The position numbers and the translations under genes are program-made. From an uncultured Collinsella sp. (lineage in GTDB: Bacteria > Actinomycetota > Coriobacteriia > Coriobacteriales > Coriobacteriaceae), in NCBI GenBank assembly GCA_902470365.1, contig CABRFZ010000017.1, forward strand, positions 1 to 47,364: a stretch of 47,364 bases of DNA, given 5' to 3'. Of this stretch, positions 8,134 through 17,489 are shown in pieces. Under the pieces are notes generated by a model that ran no database searches, was not told where the DNA came from, and saw only the letters and a program-made list of their open reading frames with translations. Each line of letters begins with the position of its first letter. Position 1 is the first letter of the stretch.

Positions 8134-9576
8134 ATGGACCAGACCGTACCCGCATACGCCGCCGAGGTGGCCGATTACGGGCGCAGCCGCGACCCCGAGC
8201 CGGGTGAGGGCGCGCTCGTAAAGAACGTGCGTCCCGAGTCGCCCGCATGGGATGTGGGTATCGAGCCGGGCATGCGCGTGCTCACGGTCAACGGCGAGCA
8301 ACTGACCGACATGATCGTATGGCTTTGGGAAGCAGACGACGACACCGTCGACCTCGAGGTTCTCGACCCGCGCGACAACACCGTCACCCCCGTGGAACTC
8401 GACCGCTTTCCCGGCGAGGACTGGGGCCTTGAGTTCGATGGCCCCATCTTCGACGGCATGCGCACCTGCGTCAACGCCTGCGTGTTCTGCTTTATGACGA
8501 TGCTGCCCAAGGGCGGCCGTTCCACGCTCTACATTCGCGACGACGACTACCGCCTGAGCTTTTTGCAGGGCAACTTTGTCACGCTCACGAATCTCTCCGA
8601 CGATGACGTGCAAAACGTCATCGACCGCAACATGAGTCCCATGAACGTGTCGGTCCACGCCGTGAGCCCCGACGTGCGCCGCCGCATGATGGGCCGCAAC
8701 GCCCAGCGCGGCATGGATGTGCTCGAGGCCATCATGGCCGCCGGCATCGAGATTCACGCGCAGATCGTTTTGTGCCCCGGCATGAACGACGGCGAGGAGC
8801 TGGAAAAGACCCTGCGCTTTTGCGAGGAGCACGAGCAGATTACCAGCCTGGGCATTGTGCCGCTCGGTTTTACCAAGCACCAGAACCGCTTTAGCTGGTC
8901 CTACAGCGACAAGCCCGAGCTCGCGCGCGAAACCATTGCCATGATCCGACCCTTCCAGGACCGCGCATACGAGCGCTTTGGCCGCCACACGTTCCAGATG
9001 AGCGACGAGTTCTATCTGGACGCCGGCATCGAGCCGCCCGAGGCGGACTTTTACGACGGTTACCCGCAGTACTACGACGGCATCGGCATGATCCGCTCGT
9101 ATCTGGACGAGACCGACGACGTGCTTGCCACCGACGCCGAGCGCCTTGCCCGCGTTCGCAAGGCTATGACCGACCGCGACCAGCGCCTGGTATGTCTTTC
9201 GGGCGCCAGCGCACGCGATACCGTCGCCCGCTTCGTGGAGTCTCCACAGGGCCTTTCCGGCACCGTCGCGGCCATCAAGAACCGCTACTTTGGCGGCAAC
9301 GTGGACGTGACCGGCCTCATCGTCGCGAGCGATATCCTGGAGCAGCTGCCGCAAGACCTGTCGGGGGTTATGCTCTTTGTGCCTAAGCTCATGTTCAACG
9401 CTGACGGCATGACGCTTGACGAGTATCATCGTGACGATTTACTCGCAAGCCTTACCAGTCGTGGCGCCGAGGTTCATGTGGTGTCGACCATGCCGCATGA
9501 GCTGCTCGATACCCTGGAGCACATCCTTGGCATAACGCCCGCCAATTCAACTATTCCCGCTGACCCTACCCATTAA
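8134..9576 (+). CDS. DUF512 radical SAM protein with N-terminal PDZ
   Basis: A 480-residue protein starting at ATG 8134, 2 bases after ispH. Residues about 25-80 look like a PDZ domain (VRPESPAWDVGIEPGMRVLTVNG). Then comes a radical SAM cluster motif, Cys112-x3-Cys116-x2-Cys119 (CVNACVFCF), followed by the DUF512 region to the end. The family is widespread in anaerobes and usually sits next to der, as here, but its reaction is not known to me. The neighbouring GTPase suggests a role in ribosome assembly or RNA modification; this is inference only. Confidence 0.9.
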   Translation: MDQTVPAYAAEVADYGRSRDPEPGEGALVKNVRPESPAWDVGIEPGMRVLTVNGEQLTDMIVWLWEADDDTVDLEVLDPRDNTVTPVELDRFPGEDWGLEFDGPIFDGMRTCVNACVFCFMTMLPKGGRSTLYIRDDDYRLSFLQGNFVTLTNLSDDDVQNVIDRNMSPMNVSVHAVSPDVRRRMMGRNAQRGMDVLEAIMAAGIEIHAQIVLCPGMNDGEELEKTLRFCEEHEQITSLGIVPLGFTKHQNRFSWSYSDKPELARETIAMIRPFQDRAYERFGRHTFQMSDEFYLDAGIEPPEADFYDGYPQYYDGIGMIRSYLDETDDVLATDAERLARVRKAMTDRDQRLVCLSGASARDTVARFVESPQGLSGTVAAIKNRYFGGNVDVTGLIVASDILEQLPQDLSGVMLFVPKLMFNADGMTLDEYHRDDLLASLTSRGAEVHVVSTMPHELLDTLEHILGITPANSTIPADPTH

Positions 9577-9586
9577 AGGAGAGCAG

Positions 9587-10921
9587 ATGAAACCTATCGT
9601 CGCCGTCGTCGGACGCCCCAACGTGGGCAAGTCCACGCTCGTTAACCGCCTGGCCCAAACCTCAGACGCCATCGTCCATGAGTCCCGCGGCGTTACGCGC
9701 GACCGCTCGTATCACACGGCCGATTGGAATGGCCGTGAGTTCACCATCGTCGACACGGGCGGTATCGAGCCGCTTAAGAGCGACGACGTCTTTGCCACGT
9801 CCATCCGCGACCAGGCGCTCGCCGCCGCCGAGGAAGCCGCTGTCATCCTGTTTGTGGTCGACGGCCGCACCGGCGTCACCGAGGAGGACGAATCGGTTGC
9901 TCGCATGCTCAAGCGCTGCGACAAGCCGGTCTTTCTGCTGGTGAACAAGCTCGACAACCCCGATCGCGAGAACGACAGTATCTGGGAGTTCTATTCGCTT
10001 GGCATCGGTGAGCCCACGCCGCTGTCGGCCCTGCACGGCCACGGCACGGGTGACTTGCTCGACGATATCGTGGCCCTGTTACCCGAGGAGGAGGACGAGG
10101 TCGCCGACGAGTTCCCCGATGCGCTGAACGTCGCCATCATCGGCCGCCCCAATGCTGGTAAGTCGTCGCTGTTTAACCGCATCCTGGGCGCCGACCGCTC
10201 CATCGTGTCCAACATCGCCGGCACCACGCGCGACGCCATCGATACCGTCGTCGAGCGCAACGGCAAGCACTACCGCATGGTCGATACCGCAGGCATTCGC
10301 AAGAAGAGCACCGTGTACGAGAACATCGAGTACTACTCCATGGTCCGCGGCCTGCGCGCCATCGACCGCGCCGACGTGGCACTGCTCGTCGTCGACGCCT
10401 CCGTGGGCGTCACCGAGCAGGACCAGAAGGTCATGGGCTTGGCCATCGAGCGCGGCTGCGCCATCGTGGTGCTGCTCAACAAATGGGACCTGCTCGACGA
10501 CGACCGCAAGCGCGAGGCTTGCATGGAGACCGTCGACCGCCGTCTGGGCGTCATGGCTCCCTGGGCCCAGTACGTGCGCATCTCTGCTCTTACCGGCCGC
10601 AGCGTCGAGAAGATTTGGGCGATGGTCGACGCTGCCGAGAAGACGCGCTCGCAAAAGATCACCACCTCGCGCCTCAACACGTTCCTCACCGACCTACGCG
10701 AGTTTGGCCATACCGTGGTGGACGGCAAGCGCCGCCTGCGCATGCACTACGTGACTCAGACGGGCATCAACCCGCCGACGTTCACATTCTTCGTCAACCA
10801 CAGCGACCTGGTCAATGACACCTACCAGCGTTACGTGGAGAACCGCATGCGCTCGACCTTCGACTTCGCCGGTACGCCCATTCGACTCTTCTTTAGGAAG
10901 AAGGAGCAAAAGGATGCTTAA
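9587..10921 (+). CDS. der: Ribosome-assembly GTPase Der (EngA)
   Basis: A 444-residue double GTPase required for 50S subunit assembly. Two complete G domains are visible: GRPNVGKS at residues 8-15 with DTGG and NKLD, and GRPNAGKS with DTAGIRKKS and NKWD. The C-terminal KH-like domain has MHYVTQTGINPPTFTFFVN. The gene has RBS AAGGAGAG before ATG 9587, and its stop overlaps the plsY start by 8 bases. Confidence 0.97.
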   Translation: MKPIVAVVGRPNVGKSTLVNRLAQTSDAIVHESRGVTRDRSYHTADWNGREFTIVDTGGIEPLKSDDVFATSIRDQALAAAEEAAVILFVVDGRTGVTEEDESVARMLKRCDKPVFLLVNKLDNPDRENDSIWEFYSLGIGEPTPLSALHGHGTGDLLDDIVALLPEEEDEVADEFPDALNVAIIGRPNAGKSSLFNRILGADRSIVSNIAGTTRDAIDTVVERNGKHYRMVDTAGIRKKSTVYENIEYYSMVRGLRAIDRADVALLVVDASVGVTEQDQKVMGLAIERGCAIVVLLNKWDLLDDDRKREACMETVDRRLGVMAPWAQYVRISALTGRSVEKIWAMVDAAEKTRSQKITTSRLNTFLTDLREFGHTVVDGKRRLRMHYVTQTGINPPTFTFFVNHSDLVNDTYQRYVENRMRSTFDFAGTPIRLFFRKKEQKDA

Positions 10922-11597
10922 TCCGATCCTGCTGACCGCCATCTGCGCCGTGGTCTCGTTCTTTATCGGGGCGATTCCGTTTGGCCTGATCCTGGGCCGC
11001 GTGTTCAACCACACCGACATTCGCAAGGCGGGCTCAGGCAACATCGGCACTACCAACGCATTGCGCGTGGCCGGCCCCAAGGTGGCCGCGCTCACGCTGC
11101 TGCTCGACTGCCTTAAGGGCGCCATCTGCGTCCTTATCGCGCGTCCGCTCATCGCGAGCGTGGGCTATGGCTTCCCTGTGAGCATCATGGCTCCCGGTGC
11201 CGCCGGCGACTGGATGCTCGGCGTCATTTGCCTGGCTGCCGTGTGGGGACACATCTTCTCGCCCTACCTTAACTTCCACGGCGGTAAGGGTATCGCCGTG
11301 GGCCTGGGTGTGATCCTTGCCTGGTACTGGCCCATTGGCCTGTCGCTGCTGGGCATGTTTATCGTGGCCGTCGCCATTACCAAGTTTGTGTCGGTGGGCT
11401 CGCTTGTCGCGGCCATCGGCCTTCCCATCGCTGCCTGCGCGGTCTTTCCGTACAGCAGCCTGGGCCTCAAGTTTTGCATGGCGATGATCGGTATCACCGT
11501 GGTGTGGGCCCATCGCGCGAACATCAAAAAGCTCATGACCGGTAAGGAGTCCAAGCTCTCGTTTACCAAGCGCGTCACCGAGCCCGACGATAAGTAG
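10914..11597 (+). CDS. plsY: Glycerol-3-phosphate acyltransferase PlsY
   Basis: A 227-residue polytopic membrane enzyme that transfers the acyl group from acyl-phosphate to glycerol 3-phosphate, the first step of phosphatidic acid synthesis. It has about five hydrophobic segments. The three PlsY motifs are seen as AGSGNIGTTNALRVAG, HIFSPYLNFHGGKGIAVGLG and VVWAHRANIKKL. Start ATG 10914 has AAGGAG upstream and overlaps der. gpsA, which makes the glycerol 3-phosphate substrate, follows after 9 bases. Confidence 0.95.
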   Translation: MLNPILLTAICAVVSFFIGAIPFGLILGRVFNHTDIRKAGSGNIGTTNALRVAGPKVAALTLLLDCLKGAICVLIARPLIASVGYGFPVSIMAPGAAGDWMLGVICLAAVWGHIFSPYLNFHGGKGIAVGLGVILAWYWPIGLSLLGMFIVAVAITKFVSVGSLVAAIGLPIAACAVFPYSSLGLKFCMAMIGITVVWAHRANIKKLMTGKESKLSFTKRVTEPDDK

Positions 11598-11606
11598 GAG
11601 AGAGTC

Positions 11607-12614
11607 ATGAATGTTGCGCTGATTGGCTCCGGCTCCTGGGGAACCGCCGTTGCCGGCCTTGCCGCCGCGCGAGCCGAGCGCGTGACCATGTGGGCCCATA
11701 GCGAGCAGACGGCAGCTGGCATTAACGGCGAGCACCGTAATCCCCGCTATCTGGTGGACTACGTGCTGCCGGAAAACGTTGTCGCCACGACGGACTTGGC
11801 CCAGGCGCTCGACGGCGCCGAGGCCATCATCTTTGCCGTGCCCTCCACGCACCTGCGTGACGTCTGCCACGAGGCGGCGCCGATCATCGCGGACGAGACG
11901 CCGGTTCTGTGTCTCACCAAGGGCATCGAGCCCGAGTCCGGCCTGCTCATGAGCGAGGTCATCGCCAGCGAGATCGGCAACGAGTCGCGCGTGGCGGCGC
12001 TTTCGGGCCCCAACCATGCCGAGGAAATCTGCCGCGGCGGGCTTTCGGCCGCCGTCATCGCCAGTGAAGATCAACAGGTGGGGGAGACCTTTAAGGAGCT
12101 GCTGCTTTCCACGGCCTTCCGCATCTACCTGTCGCAGGACATGACTGGCGTCGAGGTCTGCGGCGCCATGAAAAACGTCATCGCTATCGTATGCGGGATC
12201 TCCGCCGGATCGGGTGCGGGCGATAACACGCTCGCCCTCATCATGACGCGCGGTCTGGCCGAGATCAGCCGCCTGGTACACGCCCGCGGCGGTCAAGCCA
12301 TGACCTGCATGGGGCTTGCCGGCATGGGCGACCTTATCGCCACTTGCACCTCGGAGCATTCGCGCAACCGCACCTTTGGCTACGAGTTCGCGCATGGTGT
12401 GTCGCTCGACGAGTACCAGGCGCGCACGCATATGGTGGTCGAGGGTGCCGTCGCGGCCCGCAGCGTCAGCGAGCTCGCCCGTTCACTGGGCGTAGACATT
12501 CCGCTCACCTTTGCCGTGGAGCAAACGCTCTACAACGGTGTTACTTTGGATAGGGCGCTCGAGATCCTTACCGACCGCGTCCCCTCTCAAGAGTTCTACG
12601 GACTCGCCGACTAG
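11607..12614 (+). CDS. gpsA: NAD(P)-dependent glycerol-3-phosphate dehydrogenase
   Basis: A 335-residue cytosolic enzyme that reduces dihydroxyacetone phosphate to sn-glycerol 3-phosphate for phospholipid synthesis. The N-terminal dinucleotide-binding motif is GSGSWGTAVA. Further marks are ALSGPNHAEEI, the catalytic Lys in CGAMKNVIAI and RGLAEISRLV. Length is typical. Its position behind plsY puts substrate supply and first acylation in one transcript. RBS AGGAGAG precedes ATG 11607. Confidence 0.97.
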   Translation: MNVALIGSGSWGTAVAGLAAARAERVTMWAHSEQTAAGINGEHRNPRYLVDYVLPENVVATTDLAQALDGAEAIIFAVPSTHLRDVCHEAAPIIADETPVLCLTKGIEPESGLLMSEVIASEIGNESRVAALSGPNHAEEICRGGLSAAVIASEDQQVGETFKELLLSTAFRIYLSQDMTGVEVCGAMKNVIAIVCGISAGSGAGDNTLALIMTRGLAEISRLVHARGGQAMTCMGLAGMGDLIATCTSEHSRNRTFGYEFAHGVSLDEYQARTHMVVEGAVAARSVSELARSLGVDIPLTFAVEQTLYNGVTLDRALEILTDRVPSQEFYGLAD

Positions 12615-12632
12615 CGCAGAAAGGCTACTACT

Positions 12633-13304
12633 ATGGGTTCCATCAAAATCGCTCCATCCGTCCTTTCGGCCGACATGGCCAACCTCAAGGGCGAGCTCGA
12701 CAAGATCGCCGGTGCCGACTACGTACACTTCGACGTCATGGACGGTCACTTTACCGGCAACCTGACCTTTGGTGTTGACATCCTTAAGGCTGTCAAGCGC
12801 TCCACCGATGTGCCGGTCGACGCGCACCTGATGGTATCGAACCCCGACGAGACGGTCGATTGGTACGCCGACGCCGGTGCCGACATGATCACCGTGCACT
12901 ACGAGGCCTCCACGCACCTGCACCGCACGCTCACCCATCTGCAGCAGCGCGGCGTCAAGGCCGGCGTGGTGCTCAATCCCGCCACCCCCGTGTGCGTGCT
13001 CGAGAGCATTATCGACGTCGTCGATATGGTGCTGTTGATGAGCGTGAACCCTGGCTTTGGCGGCCAGAGCTTTATCCCGGGCACGCTGCCTAAGCTCCGC
13101 GAACTCAAGGCCATGTGTGAGCGCCATGGCGTGTCGCCGCTGATCGAGGTCGATGGCGGTATCTCTTCCAAGAACATCGCCGAGGTCGTCAAGGCCGGCG
13201 CCAACGTGCTCGTGGCCGGTTCTGCCGTATTTAAGTCCGAAGATCCCGCTGCCGAGGTTGCGCTGCTGCAGAAGCTGGGCAACGAGGCCGCACAGGAGGC
13301 ATAA
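12633..13304 (+). CDS. rpe: Ribulose-phosphate 3-epimerase
   Basis: A 223-residue TIM-barrel enzyme of the pentose phosphate pathway interconverting ribulose 5-phosphate and xylulose 5-phosphate. Family marks in order: APSVLSADMANL near the N-terminus, HFDVMDGHFTGNLTFG with the metal-binding His and Asp, DAHLMV, MSVNPGFGGQSFI, and EVDGGI with the second catalytic Asp. All expected metal and catalytic residues are in place. It is 18 bases after gpsA with RBS AGAAAGG. Confidence 0.96.
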   Translation: MGSIKIAPSVLSADMANLKGELDKIAGADYVHFDVMDGHFTGNLTFGVDILKAVKRSTDVPVDAHLMVSNPDETVDWYADAGADMITVHYEASTHLHRTLTHLQQRGVKAGVVLNPATPVCVLESIIDVVDMVLLMSVNPGFGGQSFIPGTLPKLRELKAMCERHGVSPLIEVDGGISSKNIAEVVKAGANVLVAGSAVFKSEDPAAEVALLQKLGNEAAQEA

Positions 13305-13310
13305 ACCCTT

Positions 13311-14489
13311 ATGACCGCAGGTCAAAACCGCATACCCGTGAATCTTGACTATGCCGCCTCGACGCCCATGCGCGTCGAGGCGCTCCTTGCGCAGCGCGAG
13401 TACGACGACAGCGAGCTTGCCGGCGTCAACCCCAACTCGCTGCATTCGCTCGGCCGCAAGGCCGCTGCGCGCCTTGAAGTGGCACGTCGCGAGATTGCCC
13501 GCAGCTTTGGCGTGCGCGTCCGTCCGTCCGAGATCATCTTGACCAACGGCGGTACCGAGGCAAACCAGCTGGCGCTCCTCGGACTTGCCGAGGGCGCACG
13601 TCAGCGCGATCGCAAGCGCGACCGCGTGATCGTGTCGGCGATCGAGCACGATTCAATTCTGGATAACCTGCCGCTGCTGCGTGCCGCTGGCTTTACCGTC
13701 GACCTGGTGCAGCCCTGCCGCGCGGGCTATATCGAGCCCGCCGCGCTCACTGAGCTGCTGGGCGACGACGTCGCGCTCGTGAGCATTATGGTCGCCAACA
13801 ACGAGACCGGCGTGGTGCAGCCCATCCGTGAGCTGGCCGCCGCCGCACATGCTGCCGGCGCCTTGTTTCATACCGATGCCATCCAGGGCTACTTGCATAT
13901 TCCGCTCGATGTCACCGAGCTGGGCGTTGATGCTATGACCGTTGCCGCGCACAAGATCGGCGGCCCTGTGGCATCCGGTGCGCTCTACCTTGAGAACCGC
14001 ACGCCGCTGCGTCCGCGCATCTTTGGCGGAGGACAGGAAGCCGGCCGTCGCGCCGGTACGCAGGACCTGCGCACGCAGCTTGCCTTTGCCGCTGCCGCCC
14101 GTACGCTGGCGCCCCATGTGGCCCAGGAGCGCGAGAAGCTGCAAGCCCTTTCCGACAAGCTCTATGCCACGCTTACGGCCCATCCTCGCATTTACGCCAC
14201 GATGGGCGACTACGCGCAGGCCGATCGTCTGCCGGGTATGGTTTCGATCTACGTTGACGGCATGGACTCCGAGGAGCTCATCATCAAGCTCGATGCCGCC
14301 GGTTTTGAGGTTTCGGCCGGATCGGCTTGCTCGAGCGGCAGCATGGACCCGAGCCACGTGCTCAGCGCCATGGGCATTGGTCGTGAACAGGCATTGGGGT
14401 CGCTGCGCATCTCGTTTGATGACCGCGTGAATCCGGGCGATCTGGACGACTTCGCACAGACGCTGCTCTCGATCGTAGGCGCCGCATGA
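13311..14489 (+). CDS. Cysteine desulfurase (NifS/IscS family)
   Basis: A 392-residue PLP enzyme that takes sulfur from L-cysteine for Fe-S clusters and thio-modified tRNA. The N-terminus has LDYAASTPM. The substrate-binding region NNETGVVQP, the PLP lysine in AAHKIGGPVASG and the catalytic Cys in SAGSACSSGS are all present, the last with the long-loop class I context. There is no adjacent iscU, so its sulfur acceptor is unclear; the Fe-S enzymes IspH, DUF512, MiaB and RimO in this window are potential downstream users. Its last bases overlap the next start (ATGA). Confidence 0.93.
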   Translation: MTAGQNRIPVNLDYAASTPMRVEALLAQREYDDSELAGVNPNSLHSLGRKAAARLEVARREIARSFGVRVRPSEIILTNGGTEANQLALLGLAEGARQRDRKRDRVIVSAIEHDSILDNLPLLRAAGFTVDLVQPCRAGYIEPAALTELLGDDVALVSIMVANNETGVVQPIRELAAAAHAAGALFHTDAIQGYLHIPLDVTELGVDAMTVAAHKIGGPVASGALYLENRTPLRPRIFGGGQEAGRRAGTQDLRTQLAFAAAARTLAPHVAQEREKLQALSDKLYATLTAHPRIYATMGDYAQADRLPGMVSIYVDGMDSEELIIKLDAAGFEVSAGSACSSGSMDPSHVLSAMGIGREQALGSLRISFDDRVNPGDLDDFAQTLLSIVGAA

Positions 14490-15295
14490 TCGTCGCCGAG
14501 CTTGAGCGCGCCCTGCTGGCGCGCTACCCCAAGGCGGACGCCGAGGGCTGGGATCATGTTGGGCTATCCGTGGGAGATCCCGCTGCTGATATCACCGGTG
14601 TTGCCTGCGCACTCGACGCGACCGAGGCCAACGTGCACCGCGCTCTCGAGGCCGGCGCCAACGTGCTGCTGGCGCATCATCCCATCTATATCAAGGCGCC
14701 CGAGGCCTTTTGTCCGGCCGAATCCGCGCGTCCCCAGTGTAGCGCTGCGCTTTACGAGGCGGCTTGTTGCGGCGTGAGCATTATTTCGCTCCATACCAAC
14801 CTTGACCGCTCGCACGAAGCGCGCGTTCGTCTGAGTGAGCTGCTGGACGCCGAGCCCATGAGCTCGCTGGAGCATGTGGACGAGCCTGAGCTCACCGGTC
14901 TGGGCGCACTCGCGACCCTCCACGATGCCTGCAACCTGCGCAATCTCGCCAACCGTGCCGCCACGGCCTTTGGCAGCGACCCGCGCGTGTGGGGCGAAGC
15001 CGAGCACCCGTGCCGCACCGTCGCCATTCTGGGCGGCTCCCTCGGCGATTTTGGTGAGCTTGCCATCGCCGCGGGCGCAGATGTTATTGTGACCGGAGAG
15101 GCCGGCTACCACGTTGCGCAGGACCTTGACTTGCGTGGCCTGGGCGTGATTCTGCTCGGCCACGACCGCTCCGAAGAGCCGTTCGTGGATATCTTGATGA
15201 ACTCTGCAGTTGACGCCGGGGTCGACCCCCGACATACGATTAAAATACTGAACCCTTGCCAATGGTGGACTGTGACAAAAGGAGAGAACTTATGA
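14486..15295 (+). CDS. Nif3-like dinuclear metal centre protein (DUF34)
   Basis: A 269-residue NIF3/YqfO-family protein. Metal-ligand motifs are ACALDATEANV, LLAHHPIYIKAP with paired His, SLHTNLDRS and VTGEAGYHVAQD near the C-terminus. The metal-binding family is conserved but its function is not settled; GTP cyclohydrolase-like roles have been proposed for some members. It overlaps the cysteine desulfurase by 4 bases and the zinc-ribbon gene by 4 bases, so the three are almost certainly co-translated. Nif3 next to a coiled-coil zinc-ribbon gene is a conserved pairing. Confidence 0.9.
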   Translation: MIVAELERALLARYPKADAEGWDHVGLSVGDPAADITGVACALDATEANVHRALEAGANVLLAHHPIYIKAPEAFCPAESARPQCSAALYEAACCGVSIISLHTNLDRSHEARVRLSELLDAEPMSSLEHVDEPELTGLGALATLHDACNLRNLANRAATAFGSDPRVWGEAEHPCRTVAILGGSLGDFGELAIAAGADVIVTGEAGYHVAQDLDLRGLGVILLGHDRSEEPFVDILMNSAVDAGVDPRHTIKILNPCQWWTVTKGENL

Positions 15296-16011
15296 GCGCC
15301 GGCGCTACGCTACTCAAGCTGCAACAGATCGATTTGGAGCTCGCGCGCAACAAGAGCGAACTTGCCAATATGCCGGAGCTCAAGGAGCTCGCTTCCAAGC
15401 GTAAGACCTATGTGAAGCTCAAGTCCGAGATGACCAAGCTCTACGCCCAGCGCAAGGATCTGGACATTGAGCTCGACGACCTCAACACCACCGAGATTCA
15501 GACCAATAACGCCATCGAGGCTGCCAAGAAGCGTCACGTCGACGGTTCTGATTACCGCGAGGTGCAGGACCTGGAAAATGAGCTTGCCACCCTGGCAAAG
15601 CGTCTGGACAAGATCGAGCACACCCGCAAGGATGTCGTTGTCGCCCATAAGGAGGCACTCGACCGCGAGGCTCGCGCGCAGGCCATCATCGCCAAGTTCG
15701 AGGAGGGTGTGAAGGCCGACACCAAGGCCGCTCGTGCCAAGGCCGCCGACCTCCAGGCCCAGATTGACGCCGCCACCAAGGAGCGCACCGCGCTTGCTGC
15801 CACGCTGCCGACCGACGTGCTCACTGACTACGAGCGCCTGCTCAAGCAGTTCCGCGGCCTGGCCGTCGAGACCATCCAGGGCAACATCCCCACGGTTTGC
15901 CACACCGCGCTGCAGGCATCGTCCATGAGCGACCTCAACCACGACGGTAGCGAGATTACGCACTGCCCGTACTGCCACCGCCTGCTGGTGCTCCCGAGCA
16001 AGGAAGCTTAA
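15292..16011 (+). CDS. Coiled-coil protein with C-terminal zinc ribbon
   Basis: A 239-residue protein of the family often annotated as C4-type zinc ribbon domain-containing protein (DUF164). Residues about 8-180 are heptad-rich coiled coil. The C-terminal ribbon has Cys203-His204 and Cys225-Pro-Tyr-Cys228. In most relatives the first half is CxxC, whereas here the first cysteine appears to be lost (PTVCH), leaving three Cys plus a His. ATG 15292 is chosen because GGAGAG is 6 bases upstream and it overlaps the Nif3 stop as ATGA. Function is unknown; it forms part of the Nif3 unit. Confidence 0.87.
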   Translation: MSAGATLLKLQQIDLELARNKSELANMPELKELASKRKTYVKLKSEMTKLYAQRKDLDIELDDLNTTEIQTNNAIEAAKKRHVDGSDYREVQDLENELATLAKRLDKIEHTRKDVVVAHKEALDREARAQAIIAKFEEGVKADTKAARAKAADLQAQIDAATKERTALAATLPTDVLTDYERLLKQFRGLAVETIQGNIPTVCHTALQASSMSDLNHDGSEITHCPYCHRLLVLPSKEA

Positions 16012-16014
16012 ACG

Positions 16015-17226
16015 ATGGCGGCGCCCAATAATTCAATGCAACTTGAGGGAAAAACGATCCTGCTGGGTATTACCGGTGGGATCGCCGCCTATAAGTCGTG
16101 CAATATCGTGCGCCTGCTGCAAAAGCGCGGCGCGCGCGTCAAGGTCGTTATGAGCGAGCATGCCACGGAGTTTGTGGGGCCGCTCACCTTCCGCGCGCTC
16201 ACCAATGAGCCGGTCGCGGTAGGCCTGTTCGACGACCCCTCCGATCCCATCCACCACATTTCGCTCGCGCAGGAACCCGACCTGGTGGTCGTAGCACCCG
16301 CGACGGCCAATATCATCGCTAAGATGGCCAACGGCATTGCCGATGACCTGATTTCCACGACGCTGCTCGCCACGCCGCGACCCATCGTGATCGCGCCTGC
16401 CATGAACAATGGCATGTGGAAGGCGCCGGCAACCCAGGCCAATATGGCCACGCTGCGCGACCGCGGGGTGCACGTGGTTGGCCCCGGTAGTGGCTACCTT
16501 GCCTGCGGTGACGTGGACACTGGGCGCATGAGCGAGCCCGAGGACATTGTCGAAGCCATCTGCGAGGTGCTCAACCCCGTGCCGCAGGACCTGGCGGACA
16601 AGCGCATCGTGATCACCGCCGGCCCCACGCATGAGCCAATCGATCCGGTGCGTTTTATCGGCAATCGGTCGTCGGGCAAGATGGGCATCGCCCTGGCGGG
16701 GGAGGCTGCTCGCCGCGGTGCTGAGGTCACGCTTGTGCTGGGACCGACGTCACTCGACGTGGGTCGCGGCGTTGAGTGCGTACGCGTGCAAACCGCCGCA
16801 GAGATGCTGCAGGCGGCGCTAGGTGTCTTTCAGACGGCCGATGCGGCCATTTGTGCGGCGGCTGTCGCCGACTACACACCCGCGGCCCCTGCGGATCACA
16901 AGCTGAAAAAGGTCAACGAACGCCTCGATCGCATCGAGCTCGTCGAGACCGTTGATATTTTGGCTGAGCTCTCGCGCCAGAAAGGCGAGCGCCATGTAAT
17001 CGGATTTGCAGCCGAGACCGATAACGTCGTGGAGTACGCTGAGCGTAAATTGGCCCGCAAGGGCTGCGATGCGATCATCGCCAACGATGTCTCGCGCGCC
17101 GATTCAGGCTTTGGAACTGATACCAATAAGGCCTGGATTGTGAGCACAGCGGGCACGAAAGAACTTCCTGTGCTAACAAAACCCCAGCTCGCAGATACAA
17201 TTTTGGACTTGCTCAAAAATAATTAA
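16015..17226 (+). CDS. coaBC: Bifunctional phosphopantothenoylcysteine decarboxylase / synthetase
   Basis: A 403-residue two-domain enzyme of coenzyme A synthesis. The N-terminal CoaC flavoprotein half has LLGITGGIAAYKS, PATANIIAKMANG, PAMNNGMW and the active-site Cys in GSGYLACGDVDTGRM. The C-terminal CoaB half begins at about residue 195 with IVITAGPTHEPIDPVRFIGNRSSG and holds VKVNERLD-like KKVNERLDRIEL and GFAAET. ATG 16036 (MQLEGK) is a possible shorter start matching the usual N-terminus. GGAAG lies upstream of ATG 16015, which is 3 bases after the zinc-ribbon gene. This is the last gene of the long + strand block. Confidence 0.96.
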   Translation: MAAPNNSMQLEGKTILLGITGGIAAYKSCNIVRLLQKRGARVKVVMSEHATEFVGPLTFRALTNEPVAVGLFDDPSDPIHHISLAQEPDLVVVAPATANIIAKMANGIADDLISTTLLATPRPIVIAPAMNNGMWKAPATQANMATLRDRGVHVVGPGSGYLACGDVDTGRMSEPEDIVEAICEVLNPVPQDLADKRIVITAGPTHEPIDPVRFIGNRSSGKMGIALAGEAARRGAEVTLVLGPTSLDVGRGVECVRVQTAAEMLQAALGVFQTADAAICAAAVADYTPAAPADHKLKKVNERLDRIELVETVDILAELSRQKGERHVIGFAAETDNVVEYAERKLARKGCDAIIANDVSRADSGFGTDTNKAWIVSTAGTKELPVLTKPQLADTILDLLKNN

Positions 17227-17234
17227 AAAAGTTC

Positions 17235-17264
17235 TTGCGCAAGGCCAAAGTTTCGGGTTAATAT
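17235..17264 (+). promoter_or_regulatory. Putative promoter of tRNA-Pro
   Basis: A -35-like TTGCGC (17235-17240) and -10 TAATAT (17259-17264) are separated by 18 bases, placing transcription start near 17271, about 32 bases before the tRNA. The -35 overlaps a small palindrome CTTGCGCAAG. The spacing and the absence of another candidate support it, but the -35 is weak. Confidence 0.5.
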
Positions 17265-17302
17265 ACTCCCTGTTGCGAGCGAGAGCAGAGCAACAAAAGC
17301 TT

Positions 17303-17379
<77 letters not shown>

Positions 17380-17389
17380 GAAGTTTGCA

Positions 17390-17418
17390 GGTCAGGCACC
17401 TAGTGCCTGACCTTTTTT
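17390..17418 (+). terminator. Rho-independent terminator of tRNA-Pro
   Basis: A perfect 10-bp stem GGTCAGGCAC/GTGCCTGACC with a three-base CTA loop runs into TTTTTT. It starts 11 bases after the tRNA 3' end. Confidence 0.95.
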
Positions 17419-17489
17419 GTTTTTAATCATCATGATTCATTTGCTTAAAGCAACAACTTTCCCGATCGATGTAATCACCGAATCAAAAC

